Assembly (NCBI GenBank): GCA_036946625.1
Contig: JAQIIU010000002.1
Span: 1 to 64,000 of the forward strand
Direction: 5' to 3'
From: Methylorubrum populi
GTDB lineage: Bacteria; Pseudomonadota; Alphaproteobacteria; Rhizobiales; Beijerinckiaceae
DNA length: 64,000 nucleotides
This document shows positions 30,125-38,404 of the stretch, in pieces. The notes below the pieces were generated by a model. It worked only from the letters and a program-made list of their open reading frames with translations. It searched no databases and was not told the origin of the DNA. Within the stretch, counting starts at the first letter, position 1; each line of letters opens with the position of its first letter. A program made the position numbers and the translations under genes.

Positions 30125-30199
30125 GGCCGTGCTGCAACCCGCCGGAGCGATCCGCGCGGCACGGGCGGTCTTGCACCCACTGCCCGGAGACGCCCGACC

Positions 30200-31663
30200 A
30201 TGACCGACGCCGCCATACCATCGTCTCGCAGGAGGTCGTGGCTCGGCCTTCTCACCGTGCTCAGCCTCGTGCTGCTCGTCGCGATGGACGGATCGGTCCT
30301 TTACCTGGCGATGCCGCGCATCATGGCCGCGATAAACCCGACGGCGGATCAGGCGCTCTGGATCCTCGATATCTACGGCTTCCTCGTCAGCTCGCTGCTG
30401 GTCGCCTTCGGCAACATCGGCGACCGCTACGGGCGTCTGAGGCTCATGATGGCCGGCGCCATCGTCTTCGGGCTGGGCTCGCTCGGAGCGGCTTTCTCTG
30501 AAACGCCCGCAGCGCTGATCGCATGTCGGGCGCTTATGGGGCTCGGCGGCGCGACCCTGCTCCCGTCCGGCCTCGCCATCGTCAGCGCGCTGTTTCCCGA
30601 CCCTCGCGAGCGGGCGCAGGCGATCGGTATCTTCGCGGCGACCTTCGCGGCTGGGTTCGCGATCGGCCCGGTGCTCGGCGGCCTGCTGCTCCAATCCTCC
30701 GACTGGGGTGTCGTCTTCCTCATCAATGTGCCCGTCGTGCTCCTCTTCCTGATCGCGGCACCCGTTTTCCTGCGAGAGGTGCGGGCGACCGGCAGCGGCA
30801 AGATCGACCTCGCCAGCCTGTTGCTCTCTTTCGTCGGCCTGCTGCTCTTCGTCTGGTCGGTGAAGACGGCCGCCGCCTACGGGATCGGAGCTTCTCAAGC
30901 GGTGATCGGCATCGCTGGCCTCGGGGCGCTGACGCTGTTCGTCGACCGTCAGAGGCGGATCGACGACCCGTTGCTGGAGCTCGCCCTGTTCCGCGATCCG
31001 GTGTTTGCCATAGCTATCCTCACCGGTCTGCTGTCGCTCGTCGTTTGGTCGGCTACCGGCTATCTGTCGGGCATCTACCTGCAATCGGTGCTCGGACATC
31101 CGGTGCTCGGCGCGGCGTTGCTGACGCTGCCCGGTGCGATCACGCTCACCGTCACTTGCATCGGCACGAGCCGGATCGTCGAGCGCATCGGCCGCAAGGC
31201 GGCGCTGGTGGCGACGCACGTCCTGATCGGCTGCGGCGTCCTGCTGATCCTTCTTACCACCGTCGAAGCCGGCGCGGTCGTTCTCGTCGCCTCGACCGTC
31301 ATAGCCGGTATCGGCTACGGCCTGTCGTTCAGCCTCGTAGCGGAGATCGCCGTGTCCGCCGTGCCCGTCGAGCGGGCCGGCGCGGCGGGCTCGATAGCCG
31401 AGACGAGCAACGAGCTGGGCAACGCGCTCGGCATCTCGCTGCTCGGATCGGTAGCGGCGGTCTGCTTCCGGCTCTTCGGTCCCGGCGTGGCTGGCACGCT
31501 CAACGAGACGCTGGCTCATCCTGGGATTTCGCCGGAAGCGATCTTTCAAGCCAAGCAGGCATTCCTGACCGGACTGCACGCCGCCGCCGGTATTGGAGGC
31601 GTCATCACGCTGCTCGTAGCGCTCGCCGCCTGGGCTTGGCTCCCCCGAAAGCTGCCGACGTGA
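30200..31663 (+). CDS. MFS multidrug efflux transporter (DHA2, EmrB/QacA type)
   Basis: A 487-residue inner-membrane drug:H+ antiporter with about 14 hydrophobic segments. Family motifs are VLLVAMDGSVLYLAMPRI (motif D1-like), GNIGDRYGRLRLMMAGAIVFGLGS (motif A), CRALMGLGGATLLPSGLAIV and the antiporter motif C-like GFAIGPVLGGLLL. Start ATG 30200 gives MTDAAIPSSRRRSW; upstream in-frame codons overlap the operator. Regulation by the divergent TetR gene is likely. The substrate is unknown, perhaps quaternary ammonium or other lipophilic compounds, as in related SmvA/QacA pumps. Confidence 0.92.
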   Translation: MTDAAIPSSRRRSWLGLLTVLSLVLLVAMDGSVLYLAMPRIMAAINPTADQALWILDIYGFLVSSLLVAFGNIGDRYGRLRLMMAGAIVFGLGSLGAAFSETPAALIACRALMGLGGATLLPSGLAIVSALFPDPRERAQAIGIFAATFAAGFAIGPVLGGLLLQSSDWGVVFLINVPVVLLFLIAAPVFLREVRATGSGKIDLASLLLSFVGLLLFVWSVKTAAAYGIGASQAVIGIAGLGALTLFVDRQRRIDDPLLELALFRDPVFAIAILTGLLSLVVWSATGYLSGIYLQSVLGHPVLGAALLTLPGAITLTVTCIGTSRIVERIGRKAALVATHVLIGCGVLLILLTTVEAGAVVLVASTVIAGIGYGLSFSLVAEIAVSAVPVERAGAAGSIAETSNELGNALGISLLGSVAAVCFRLFGPGVAGTLNETLAHPGISPEAIFQAKQAFLTGLHAAAGIGGVITLLVALAAWAWLPRKLPT

Positions 31664-31702
31664 GTGTCGATTCCCTACCTGCCATCATGATCGGGGAATA
31701 AC

Positions 31703-32689
31703 ATGTGGAGGGCGAAGCCGCTTTCCTCGATCGAGCTTCGCCACCTCCGCTATTTCCTCGCTGCCGCCGAGCATGGCAGCTTCCGCAAGGCCGGTATCGC
31801 GCTGGCAGTGCAGGAATCCTCGGTCAGCCGTCGTATTCGAGACCTTGAAGACCAGCTCGGCGCCTCGCTGTTCCAGCGGCACAACGGCGGTGTCGCCCTA
31901 ACGCTAGCGGGCCAGCGCTTCCTCCTTCAAGCCCGCACCGCATTGAAGCATCTCGGGGACGGGGCGAAGGATGTCGGCGCGATCGGTCGAAGCGAGAGCG
32001 GCCACATTCGCGTCGGCATCTTCTCCTCGCTCGCCTCCGGTTTTCTCTGTGACCTGTTCCAGGCCTACGACGCGGAGCGGACGGATGTGCGGATCGATTT
32101 CAGCGATGGCCATCCGGCCGAGCACATCGCGGCGGTGCGCCTGCACCAGCTCGACGTCGCCTTCGTCACGGGGACGGCGGAGTACGCCGGGTGCGAGACC
32201 ACGCAGCTCTGGTCGGAACAGGTGTTCGCCGTGCTGCCGGTGGCTCACCCTCTCGCCGAGCGGCCATCGCTCACATGGCCGGATCTGATCGGCGAGACGT
32301 TCATCGTCAGCGAGCAGGCGCCGGGACGCGAGATCCACGACTTCCTGGTCAAGCGCCTCTCCGACCTCGGACGCTATCCCGAGGTGTATCGGCAGAATGT
32401 CGGCCGCGACAACTTGATGTCGCTCGTAGCGATCGGGCGCGGACTTACGCTCACCAGCGAGGCGACGACGTCCACCTGCTTCCTCGGCCTGGTCTATCGG
32501 CCGATTGTTGGCGAGACGCTGCCGTTCAGCGCCGTGTGGTCGGCGAAGAACGACAACCCCGCCCTTCGCCGGCTGCTCAGCATGGCGCGTACCCGGCGCA
32601 AGGTCATCGAGCCGATCGAAATGCCGATAGTATTGCCTATCCGGCCGTCGAGCGCCGCGCCTTCGCGAACGCGCGATCGGTCGCCATGA
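31703..32689 (+). CDS. LysR-family transcriptional regulator
   Basis: A 328-residue LTTR. The N-terminal wHTH is SIELRHLRYFLAAAEHGSFRKAGIALAVQESSVSRRIRDLEDQLGASLFQRHNGGVALTLAGQRFL, and the C-terminal type 2 periplasmic-binding-like effector domain starts near residue 95 (GHIRVGIFSSLASGFLCDLF). It begins 39 bp after the MFS gene in the same direction. Its last 53 bp overlap the convergent DUF2274 gene, so its C-terminal tail (PIRPSSAAPSRTRDRSP) may be a product of the junction with the conjugation remnant. Confidence 0.9.
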   Translation: MWRAKPLSSIELRHLRYFLAAAEHGSFRKAGIALAVQESSVSRRIRDLEDQLGASLFQRHNGGVALTLAGQRFLLQARTALKHLGDGAKDVGAIGRSESGHIRVGIFSSLASGFLCDLFQAYDAERTDVRIDFSDGHPAEHIAAVRLHQLDVAFVTGTAEYAGCETTQLWSEQVFAVLPVAHPLAERPSLTWPDLIGETFIVSEQAPGREIHDFLVKRLSDLGRYPEVYRQNVGRDNLMSLVAIGRGLTLTSEATTSTCFLGLVYRPIVGETLPFSAVWSAKNDNPALRRLLSMARTRRKVIEPIEMPIVLPIRPSSAAPSRTRDRSP

Positions 32690-32861
32690 AGCGCTCCAGC
32701 ATGGGCGCGATCAGGCGGAGCGGATCGGCGGCAGGCTGCCCCGTGTCGCGGGCGAGCACCTCGGCATAGGCGGTGAGATCGCGATGGAGTTCCGCCGGCA
32801 GTTCCAGCGTGACCTTCACTGGCTTGTCGTCGGCGATGGGGCCGAGCTTCAGCTTCGTCAT
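32637..32861 (-). CDS. DUF2274 domain protein (trb-cluster associated)
   Basis: A 74-residue protein: MTKLKLGPIADDKPVKVTLELPAELHRDLTAYAEVLARDTGQ...PLRLIAPMLERFMATDRAF. It matches DUF2274, a small gene that follows trbI in alphaproteobacterial conjugative elements. It starts three bases after the trbI remnant's stop, preserving that order. It looks like a ribbon-helix-helix protein (KVTLELPAELHRDLTAYAEVLA). With the rest of the trb operon gone it is probably a passenger. Confidence 0.8.
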   Translation of the reverse strand: MTKLKLGPIADDKPVKVTLELPAELHRDLTAYAEVLARDTGQPAADPLRLIAPMLERFMATDRAFAKARRSTAG

Positions 32862-32864
32862 GTG

Positions 32865-33080
32865 TCAGTTCCGATAAGGTTCGAGGACGAGGTCGCGGGT
32901 GACGATGACGCGGACCGGGAAACCCGGCCGGATGGTGAGCGTCGGCGCGATGTCGAGCTGGCGGCCGACCACCTGCCGGCCGGTCTGACTGATGCCGTCC
33001 GACGCGCCTTGGCGGAGTGCGCGGACGAGGTCGCCCTGCTCGCCCGAGCTACCAGCCTGCGCGCCGACCGACAGGGATGA
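32865..33080 (-). pseudogene. trbI: trbI C-terminal remnant
   Basis: The last 70 or so codons of TrbI, the VirB10-like channel protein of Trb-type conjugation systems: SSGEQGDLVRALRQGASDGI, then RQVVGRQLDIAPTLTIRPGF and PVRVIVTRDLVLEPYRN. About 300 upstream codons are missing; at about 33080 the sequence switches to the 3' part of a DNA methyltransferase read in the same direction. It marks the breakpoint of a large deletion in the ancestral ICE. Confidence 0.8.
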
Positions 33081-33490
33081 TCCGCGCCGGCATCCGGGGA
33101 TTGCCCTTGGCGAGAAGATACGCCTGCTCGTGCTCGTAGCGCAGGAACCGCGACGACGACGCATACCGCTTGCGGAACACCAGATGCCCGACGATGCGGA
33201 AGCCCGCCGCGCGCCACGCCTCCATGAACAGGTCGACCTTGTTCCAGCCGTAGAAGCTGACCGCGAACCCGCCGTCCTTCAGCACCCGGTGGCATCTCGG
33301 CGAAGGCGGGCTTGAGCCAGCGGCCGTTGTCGTCATTGGCGACGCTGCGACCCTGCCGGTCATGGTAGCGGGTGACGTAGGGCGGGTCGGTCAGGATGAA
33401 GTCGATGCTGCCGGTGTCGAACGCCTGCATCACATCGATGCAATCGCCGTTGAAGATCGTGTTGCGGGGAGCGCTGGCGGTGCCGGTCAT
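33081..33490 (-). pseudogene. Site-specific DNA methyltransferase, frameshifted and truncated
   Basis: N-terminal half of a DNA amino-methyltransferase of the class typical of mobile elements: TIFNGDCIDVMQAFDTGSID, FILTDPPYVTRYHDRQG (motif IV DPPY), then HRVLKDGGFAVSFYGWNKVDLFMEAWRAAGF. Two lesions: one extra base near 33291-33292 (AEMP-PGAE instead of AEMHRVLKDGG), and loss of everything after AYLLAKGNPRMPARIIP. The missing end includes the TQKP and DPFAGSGST-type SAM motif. It therefore cannot be active even if the shift is a sequence error. Confidence 0.8.
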
Positions 33491-33955
33491 GGCTTTGTCC
33501 TTTGGGTCTGAAGGTCAGCGTAGCGAAGCGCCGCGCCTGACCTTCTGGCCGTCGCCGAGACCGGGTGTGCAACCGGAGGGGCGTCTTCGCGGGGAACCGG
33601 CTGCACGAAGCCGCAGGCGTAGGAAGCTGGGCGGAAGATGATCCGAAGGGCGCCGAGGGCGGAGCCCTAAGCACCGGAGCGGAGCGAAAGAGCCAAGTCT
33701 CGCCAAAGGCGACCGCTCGGACTGGGGCGTTGCGGGTTTCTCCCGCAGAAGGGGTCGACCGAGACAGCAGGCTCGGGCGCAGGGGAAGGCCTTCCCCTCA
33801 TCACCGAAAGCGGATTGTCGGAACCTCGGCTTTCCGGTTTTCAGGTTCTTCGGATGGCCTTATGCTCTTGGATTGATAGACCGAAACGGAAGCCAGGCAT
33901 CGCAAAGCACAGGCTAAGCGCATCCTCTCCTGGACGTCTTTTGAGGAGTGGAACG
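33491..33955. other. Non-coding stretch inside the island
   Basis: About 465 bp with no supportable gene. It contains a small hairpin TGCGGGTTTCTCCCGCA (33729-33745) and several direct Gly/Arg-rich shadow frames. In related elements such regions lie between methyltransferase and ardC/plasmid-type genes. Promoters for the DUF3223 and hamA genes should be here; a GAGGAGTG ribosome site precedes ATG 33956. Confidence 0.35.
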
Positions 33956-34264
33956 ATGCCGAGGGGCAAGCCAGTCGTTTTGGACACGCGATCATTTGAC
34001 AACCAGAAGATGGCAACCGCGTTCTTCAAGTCGATGCTCAATAGATACCGGCCGAAGCAGCGGGTTTCAGACGAGGATGCGGCCGATCTTGCTGGGTTGC
34101 TGAAGCGCCATGCTGAGTATGAGGAGAAGGTCGGAGTTGGTATCGATCATTTCGAGGTGATGAGCGCGGAGTTCGGAACGCAGTGCTTCCGCTTGGTGCG
34201 CGTGGACGGCACGGGTGAGGACTTCTCTTACCCGCACTGCATCGCCGGCGGGCAGGCCAAGTGA
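33956..34264 (+). CDS. DUF3223 (DCL-like) domain protein
   Basis: A 102-residue protein matching DUF3223, related to the plant DCL domain: FDNQKMATAFFKSMLNRY, ADLAGLLKRHAEYEEKVGVGIDHFEV, and TQCFRLVRVDGTGEDFSYPHCI. Proteins with this small domain occur in genomic islands near restriction and defence genes. Some are proposed to bind nucleic acid, but the function is not established. It is 27 bp upstream of hamA on the same strand and may be co-transcribed. A strong ribosome site fixes ATG 33956. Confidence 0.75.
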   Translation: MPRGKPVVLDTRSFDNQKMATAFFKSMLNRYRPKQRVSDEDAADLAGLLKRHAEYEEKVGVGIDHFEVMSAEFGTQCFRLVRVDGTGEDFSYPHCIAGGQAK

Positions 34265-34291
34265 GCCATCCGTTCGGGATTTATCTCCCGC

Positions 34292-35143
34292 GTGCCTAAC
34301 TCCCCCATGCCCCCGCCGCTACTGCGGACTGTCGTCAAGCGCGTTCAAGATGTGCCGGGACTGGCTGGCGTTTGTGCGGGCTTCGAGGCGGGCGAGTGGC
34401 GCTACGACCAGTTGGCCGAGCACATCGTCGAGTGGTTGCCCGAATTCGCGTTGAACGAACGGGAGTTCAACGCCTTATCGGGCGCGAACGCGCGGCGGGC
34501 TCTCCGCGCGGCGGCCGAAACGATCTACAAGTCGGCCAAATACGCGACCCGTGGCGAGGTTGGCGAAATCCTGCTCCATGCCATCATCAGGCAGGAATTC
34601 GGCTCGGTGCCCGCGATCAGCAAGGTGTTCTTTAAGGATGCGCCGAACGACACCGTGAAAGGTTTCGATGCGGTCCATGTGGTCGAAGCGGCTGATGGGC
34701 TGGAGCTTTGGCTCGGCGAGGTCAAACTGTATCAGGATGTCGCGAGCGCCGTGCGCGACGTGGTTCAAGAGTTGAACCTGCACACGCGCATTCCATACTT
34801 GCGTTCCGAATTCGCCGCAATCTGGCGGAAAGTCAATCACGACCATCCCCACCGGCAGGCAATGGAACGATTGCTCGCGGGTAACGTGACGATGGACGAG
34901 GTGTTCGAACGCCTCTGCATTCCAGTCCTGCTGACCTACGACAGCACGACGGTAGCCGGTCACGCGCGAACAGACGCGATCTACGAGGCCGCGATCACGG
35001 CCGAGTTCGAGAAGCATCACAAGCGGTTCAGGAGCGCGCAGTTGCCTGGCGAAATCAGGATTATTCTGATCCTCCTGCCGATGAACAATAAGGCCAAGCT
35101 GCTTGAGCGCTTCGACGCGAAGCTGAAGGGCATGATGGCATGA
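34292..35143 (+). CDS. hamA: HamA-like DUF1837 nuclease (Hachiman/AbpA type)
   Basis: A 283-residue effector of a Hachiman-type anti-phage pair. The DUF1837 domain spans most of the protein and contains a PD-(D/E)xK arrangement: Glu92 in RGEVGEILLHAIIRQ, Asp126 in VKGFDAVHVVEA, and Glu143-Val-Lys145 in LWLGEVKLYQDV. In characterised Hachiman systems HamA is a DNase held inactive by the HamB helicase and released by damaged or foreign DNA. All putative catalytic residues are present here. Starts are GTG 34292 or ATG 34307. It overlaps the helicase gene by four bases (ATGA). Confidence 0.85.
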   Translation: MPNSPMPPPLLRTVVKRVQDVPGLAGVCAGFEAGEWRYDQLAEHIVEWLPEFALNEREFNALSGANARRALRAAAETIYKSAKYATRGEVGEILLHAIIRQEFGSVPAISKVFFKDAPNDTVKGFDAVHVVEAADGLELWLGEVKLYQDVASAVRDVVQELNLHTRIPYLRSEFAAIWRKVNHDHPHRQAMERLLAGNVTMDEVFERLCIPVLLTYDSTTVAGHARTDAIYEAAITAEFEKHHKRFRSAQLPGEIRIILILLPMNNKAKLLERFDAKLKGMMA

Positions 35144-37264
35144 CCCTTGAGGAAACACTTACTGCCCTCAGAGCCCCGTCGCGTACATCCGGGCAGGCTT
35201 TCGCCATCTTGCAGGCAATCGCGCGAATGCTGGGCGAGAAGCCAGAAGATCCTGTTGCGCAATCGCTCCTGATTCGAGCCCTTGAACACCGCGAGGACTT
35301 CGCGGCCTGCTCTTCGTTTCTTAATGCGCTTCTGCGCGAAACGGGGCTGTATCCATATGCCGAGCCGAATGAGCTTTCGACGCGAGATCGATTGGCGTTC
35401 GAGTTTCATCGCCCAGACGGACGGTTGGCCGATGCCGGTATGGTCTTTCATCGCGTGCAAGCACAGGTTTACTGGAGACTTGTCGATGGCGAGAATGTCA
35501 TCCTCAGCGCTCCAACCAGCTTCGGCAAGAGCTTGGTCATCGATGCGCTGATCGCATCGGGCAAATTCAGGCGTGTTGCGCTGGTCGTTCCGACGATCGC
35601 CCTCATCGACGAGACTCGCAAGCGACTTTCCCGCTTCGGGGATGCATACAAGATCGTCACACACGCATCGCAGCCGGCAGATCCGAAACGCGGCACGATC
35701 TACGTTCTGACGCAGGAGCGCGTGATCGAACGCGAGGACCTCGAAAGCCTCGACCTGTTCATTATCGACGAGTTCTACAAACTGGACCCGAGCGGCGGCG
35801 GTGCCGACCGCGCTGCAATTCTGAACCATGCCTTTTACAAGCTTTTGAAGACGACTCGGCAGTTATCTTCTTGGCCCCAATATCCGGACCGTGCCAACTG
35901 ACTTCCAGGATCGGTTCGAAGCGAGGCTCATAGTCAGCGACTTCGTCACGGTGGCCAGTGACGTGCGGCGGGTAGACCAGACCGGAGGTGCTCGCGAGGC
36001 ACTGGTTCGTCTGACCAAGGAGTTGGACGGATCGACGTTGATATACTGTCAGTCACCGGGCAGCGTGCGTCGTGTGGCCCAACTGATGGTCGAGCGTGAG
36101 GTATCGCCACCCGCGCCAGAGTTGAACGATGTGGTCGATTGGGTCGGGCGTCATTTCCACCCTGACTGGATCGTGGCACGATCTCTGGCACACGGCATCG
36201 GCGTTCACCACGGCCGGCTGCCGCGGGCGTTGGCCCAACTTCAGGTGCGTCTGTTCAATTCTGGTGCGCTCAAGTTTCTGATTTGTACGTCCACACTGAT
36301 CGAGGGTGTGAACACGGCAGCGAAGCACGTTGTCATTTACGACAACAAGATTTCGAAGAAACCGTTTGACTACTTCACCTACCGGAACATCCTAGGGCGC
36401 TCCGGCCGCATGTTCAGGCACTTCGTCGGTACGGTCCATCTGTTCCATTCGCCACCGCAGGCGGACCTTCTCGACGTTGACTTTCCAGCGTTCAGTCAAA
36501 TGGATGCGGCATCGGACGGACTGCTCGTTCAACTCGACGAGGACGATCTGGGCGGTGACAGCCTGCGGCGTGTCAACAAGCTGAAGGGGCAATTCGATCT
36601 CAGCATGGAGACAATCCGTGCGAATGCTCACGTCGATCCTCAGCAACAGATTAACCTTGCCCGCCATATTCGCTTGCATGCTCGTGAGCTTCATCCTGCG
36701 CTGTCCTGGCGCGGGGAGCCGTCGAATGACCAAATCTACAAGGTCTGCAATTTACTGTTCGAGACCTTGCTGGCAGGTGTCACCCGTGACGTGGTGCGCA
36801 ACGATCGGCAACTCGCTTTCCTTATCACCCAGCTCCGGCAACTGGGGGCGACTGGATTCATTCAAGCGCAGGCTCATACGACGAATTCTCGGGCGCCCTC
36901 TGACCCGAGCGACCGTGTAGAGAATGCCTTGGAGTTCTTGCGGAACTGGGCGTCCTTTCATTTTCCACGCGCCCTTACGGCGCTGGAGCGCATCCAGGCT
37001 GAGGTATTCAGCCGGTTGGGTCTTCCTGTAGGCAGCTACGCATCGTTCGCGGTCAGGGTTGAAAATCTTATGCTGCCGCCGGCGTTGGCAGCGCTCGACG
37101 AGTATGGGTTGCCGCTCCAGCTTGTCGCCCGTCTTGAGGCACTGCTTCCGGCCGCCAGCGATCTCGACGCGGTTATCGCCGTGCTACGGCGGCTCGATAC
37201 AAGTCAATTGCGGCTCAGTACATTCGAAAAAAACCTGCTTGATGAAGTAAAATCAACGCTATAA
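35140..37264 (+). pseudogene. hamB: HamB-like DEAD/DEAH helicase, frameshifted
   Basis: Superfamily 2 helicase partner of HamA. The first 250 codons carry Walker A APTSFGKS (residues 124-131) and motif II DEFY (210-213). The frame then ends at 35899-35901. The rest of the protein continues in the next frame from about 35864: YLLGPNIRTVPTDFQDRF, GSTLIYCQSPGSVRRVA, CTSTLIEGVNT and motif VI NILGRSGR. One extra T in CAG-T-TATCTT near 35863 explains the shift. Full length would be about 707 residues. If real, the break disables the sensor and could leave HamA unregulated, which would be toxic; a sequence error is therefore quite plausible. Confidence 0.82.
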
Positions 37265-37327
37265 TTGCACGACAGCTTCCGGATCTGAAGGCTGATCCAC
37301 GCGACGGCGTACCCTCGAACCATCAGT

Positions 37328-38404
37328 TCAATCCATCGTCAGCCGATAATCTGTGCCATCACGTTCGTCACGAAGTGCGATGATGTTATCCGGCTCGGAG
37401 GCGAACCACGCGAAGCTTCGCCATGCCAATTGCGCGACCGTCTTCTTGAACCCGGCCGACTGACGATCCTGATAGGCAGTCAGGAAGGCGACATTGCGAC
37501 GCTCGAACCCTGCGGCGTCCGTTAATGCATACAGCGCATCCTGCCGGCGCGGCGTGACGGCTCCATCGGTCGCCACCACCTCAATGAAAACGATCAAGGG
37601 TTCCTTCGGACCGAGATCGGCGAGGATCAGGTCCGGCAGATTCTTGTCGGCCTCGATCTTCAGGCCGATCGCACTGGCGAGCTGGTCGTCGCGCACGACG
37701 ACCTTGTTGCCGCTCTCGCTCAGCCACAACACGGCCGGCGCTTCGAGAAAGCGCTTGGCGAAAACCTCCACCACGGCCTTGGCGATGAACGAGCTTGGAC
37801 CGGGAGCGAGCTGCCGCGTCTCGCCGTTCGGAAACGTGACGAGGACACCGGAGGCGGTGGCGGCAGCCCCCGAGCGCATGATCGTCACGCGCGCGAGCGC
37901 GCTCTTGCTGAGATGGGTCGCCTGAAACCCAGCGATCGACTGTTCGAGCGCCGTTCCCTGAAGCAGCGGATCGAACAGTGCTGCGAAATCGGCCTTCAAT
38001 GCGTAGCGGGGCAGCCCTGACGTGGTCGGAAGGTCTTCCCGGCGGGTCACGGCACCGATCGCGACCAGCCCGTCCCGCAACGTCTCGTCCCGGATGGGTT
38101 CGCGGGTGTTGTCGGCATACCAGCGTTGCCCCGGCACCTGCACCGTCTTCTTGAGAACCGCCGCAGCATATCCTTCGCGATCCGCAGCGCCCGCCTGGGC
38201 GGCCTGCTCGACCGTCATCCGATAGACATGGACCGGTCCGAGATATCGTCCGCTGCCCTCGACCGCGCCGATATAGAGAGCCGCGAACACCGTGCTCGCC
38301 GCCAGTTCGCGCACGCAATAGGTGCGGTTGGGCGTGCCATCGGGAAAGATCAGAGGCAGCCGTTCGGCGACCAGATCGCGGCTGACATAGGCGGGCAGCG
38401 TCAT
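37328..38404 (-). CDS. BsuBI/PstI-family type II restriction endonuclease
   Basis: A 358-residue endonuclease. The N-terminal helical domain starts MTLPAYVSRDLVAERLPLIFPDGTPNRTYCVRELAASTVFAALYIGAVEG. The C-terminal nuclease domain has LPDLILADLG (Pro257-Asp258) and VFIEVVATDGAV (Glu275 and the E-x-V-x-T-D-G signature of BsuBI/PstI enzymes), then RRNVAFLTAYQDRQ. Members cut CTGCAG in characterised cases; the specificity here is not proven. It starts inside the methyltransferase stop (ATGA overlap), so the two genes are translationally coupled with the methyltransferase first, which protects host DNA before the nuclease appears. Confidence 0.88.
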   Translation of the reverse strand: MTLPAYVSRDLVAERLPLIFPDGTPNRTYCVRELAASTVFAALYIGAVEGSGRYLGPVHVYRMTVEQAAQAGAADREGYAAAVLKKTVQVPGQRWYADNTREPIRDETLRDGLVAIGAVTRREDLPTTSGLPRYALKADFAALFDPLLQGTALEQSIAGFQATHLSKSALARVTIMRSGAAATASGVLVTFPNGETRQLAPGPSSFIAKAVVEVFAKRFLEAPAVLWLSESGNKVVVRDDQLASAIGLKIEADKNLPDLILADLGPKEPLIVFIEVVATDGAVTPRRQDALYALTDAAGFERRNVAFLTAYQDRQSAGFKKTVAQLAWRSFAWFASEPDNIIALRDERDGTDYRLTMD

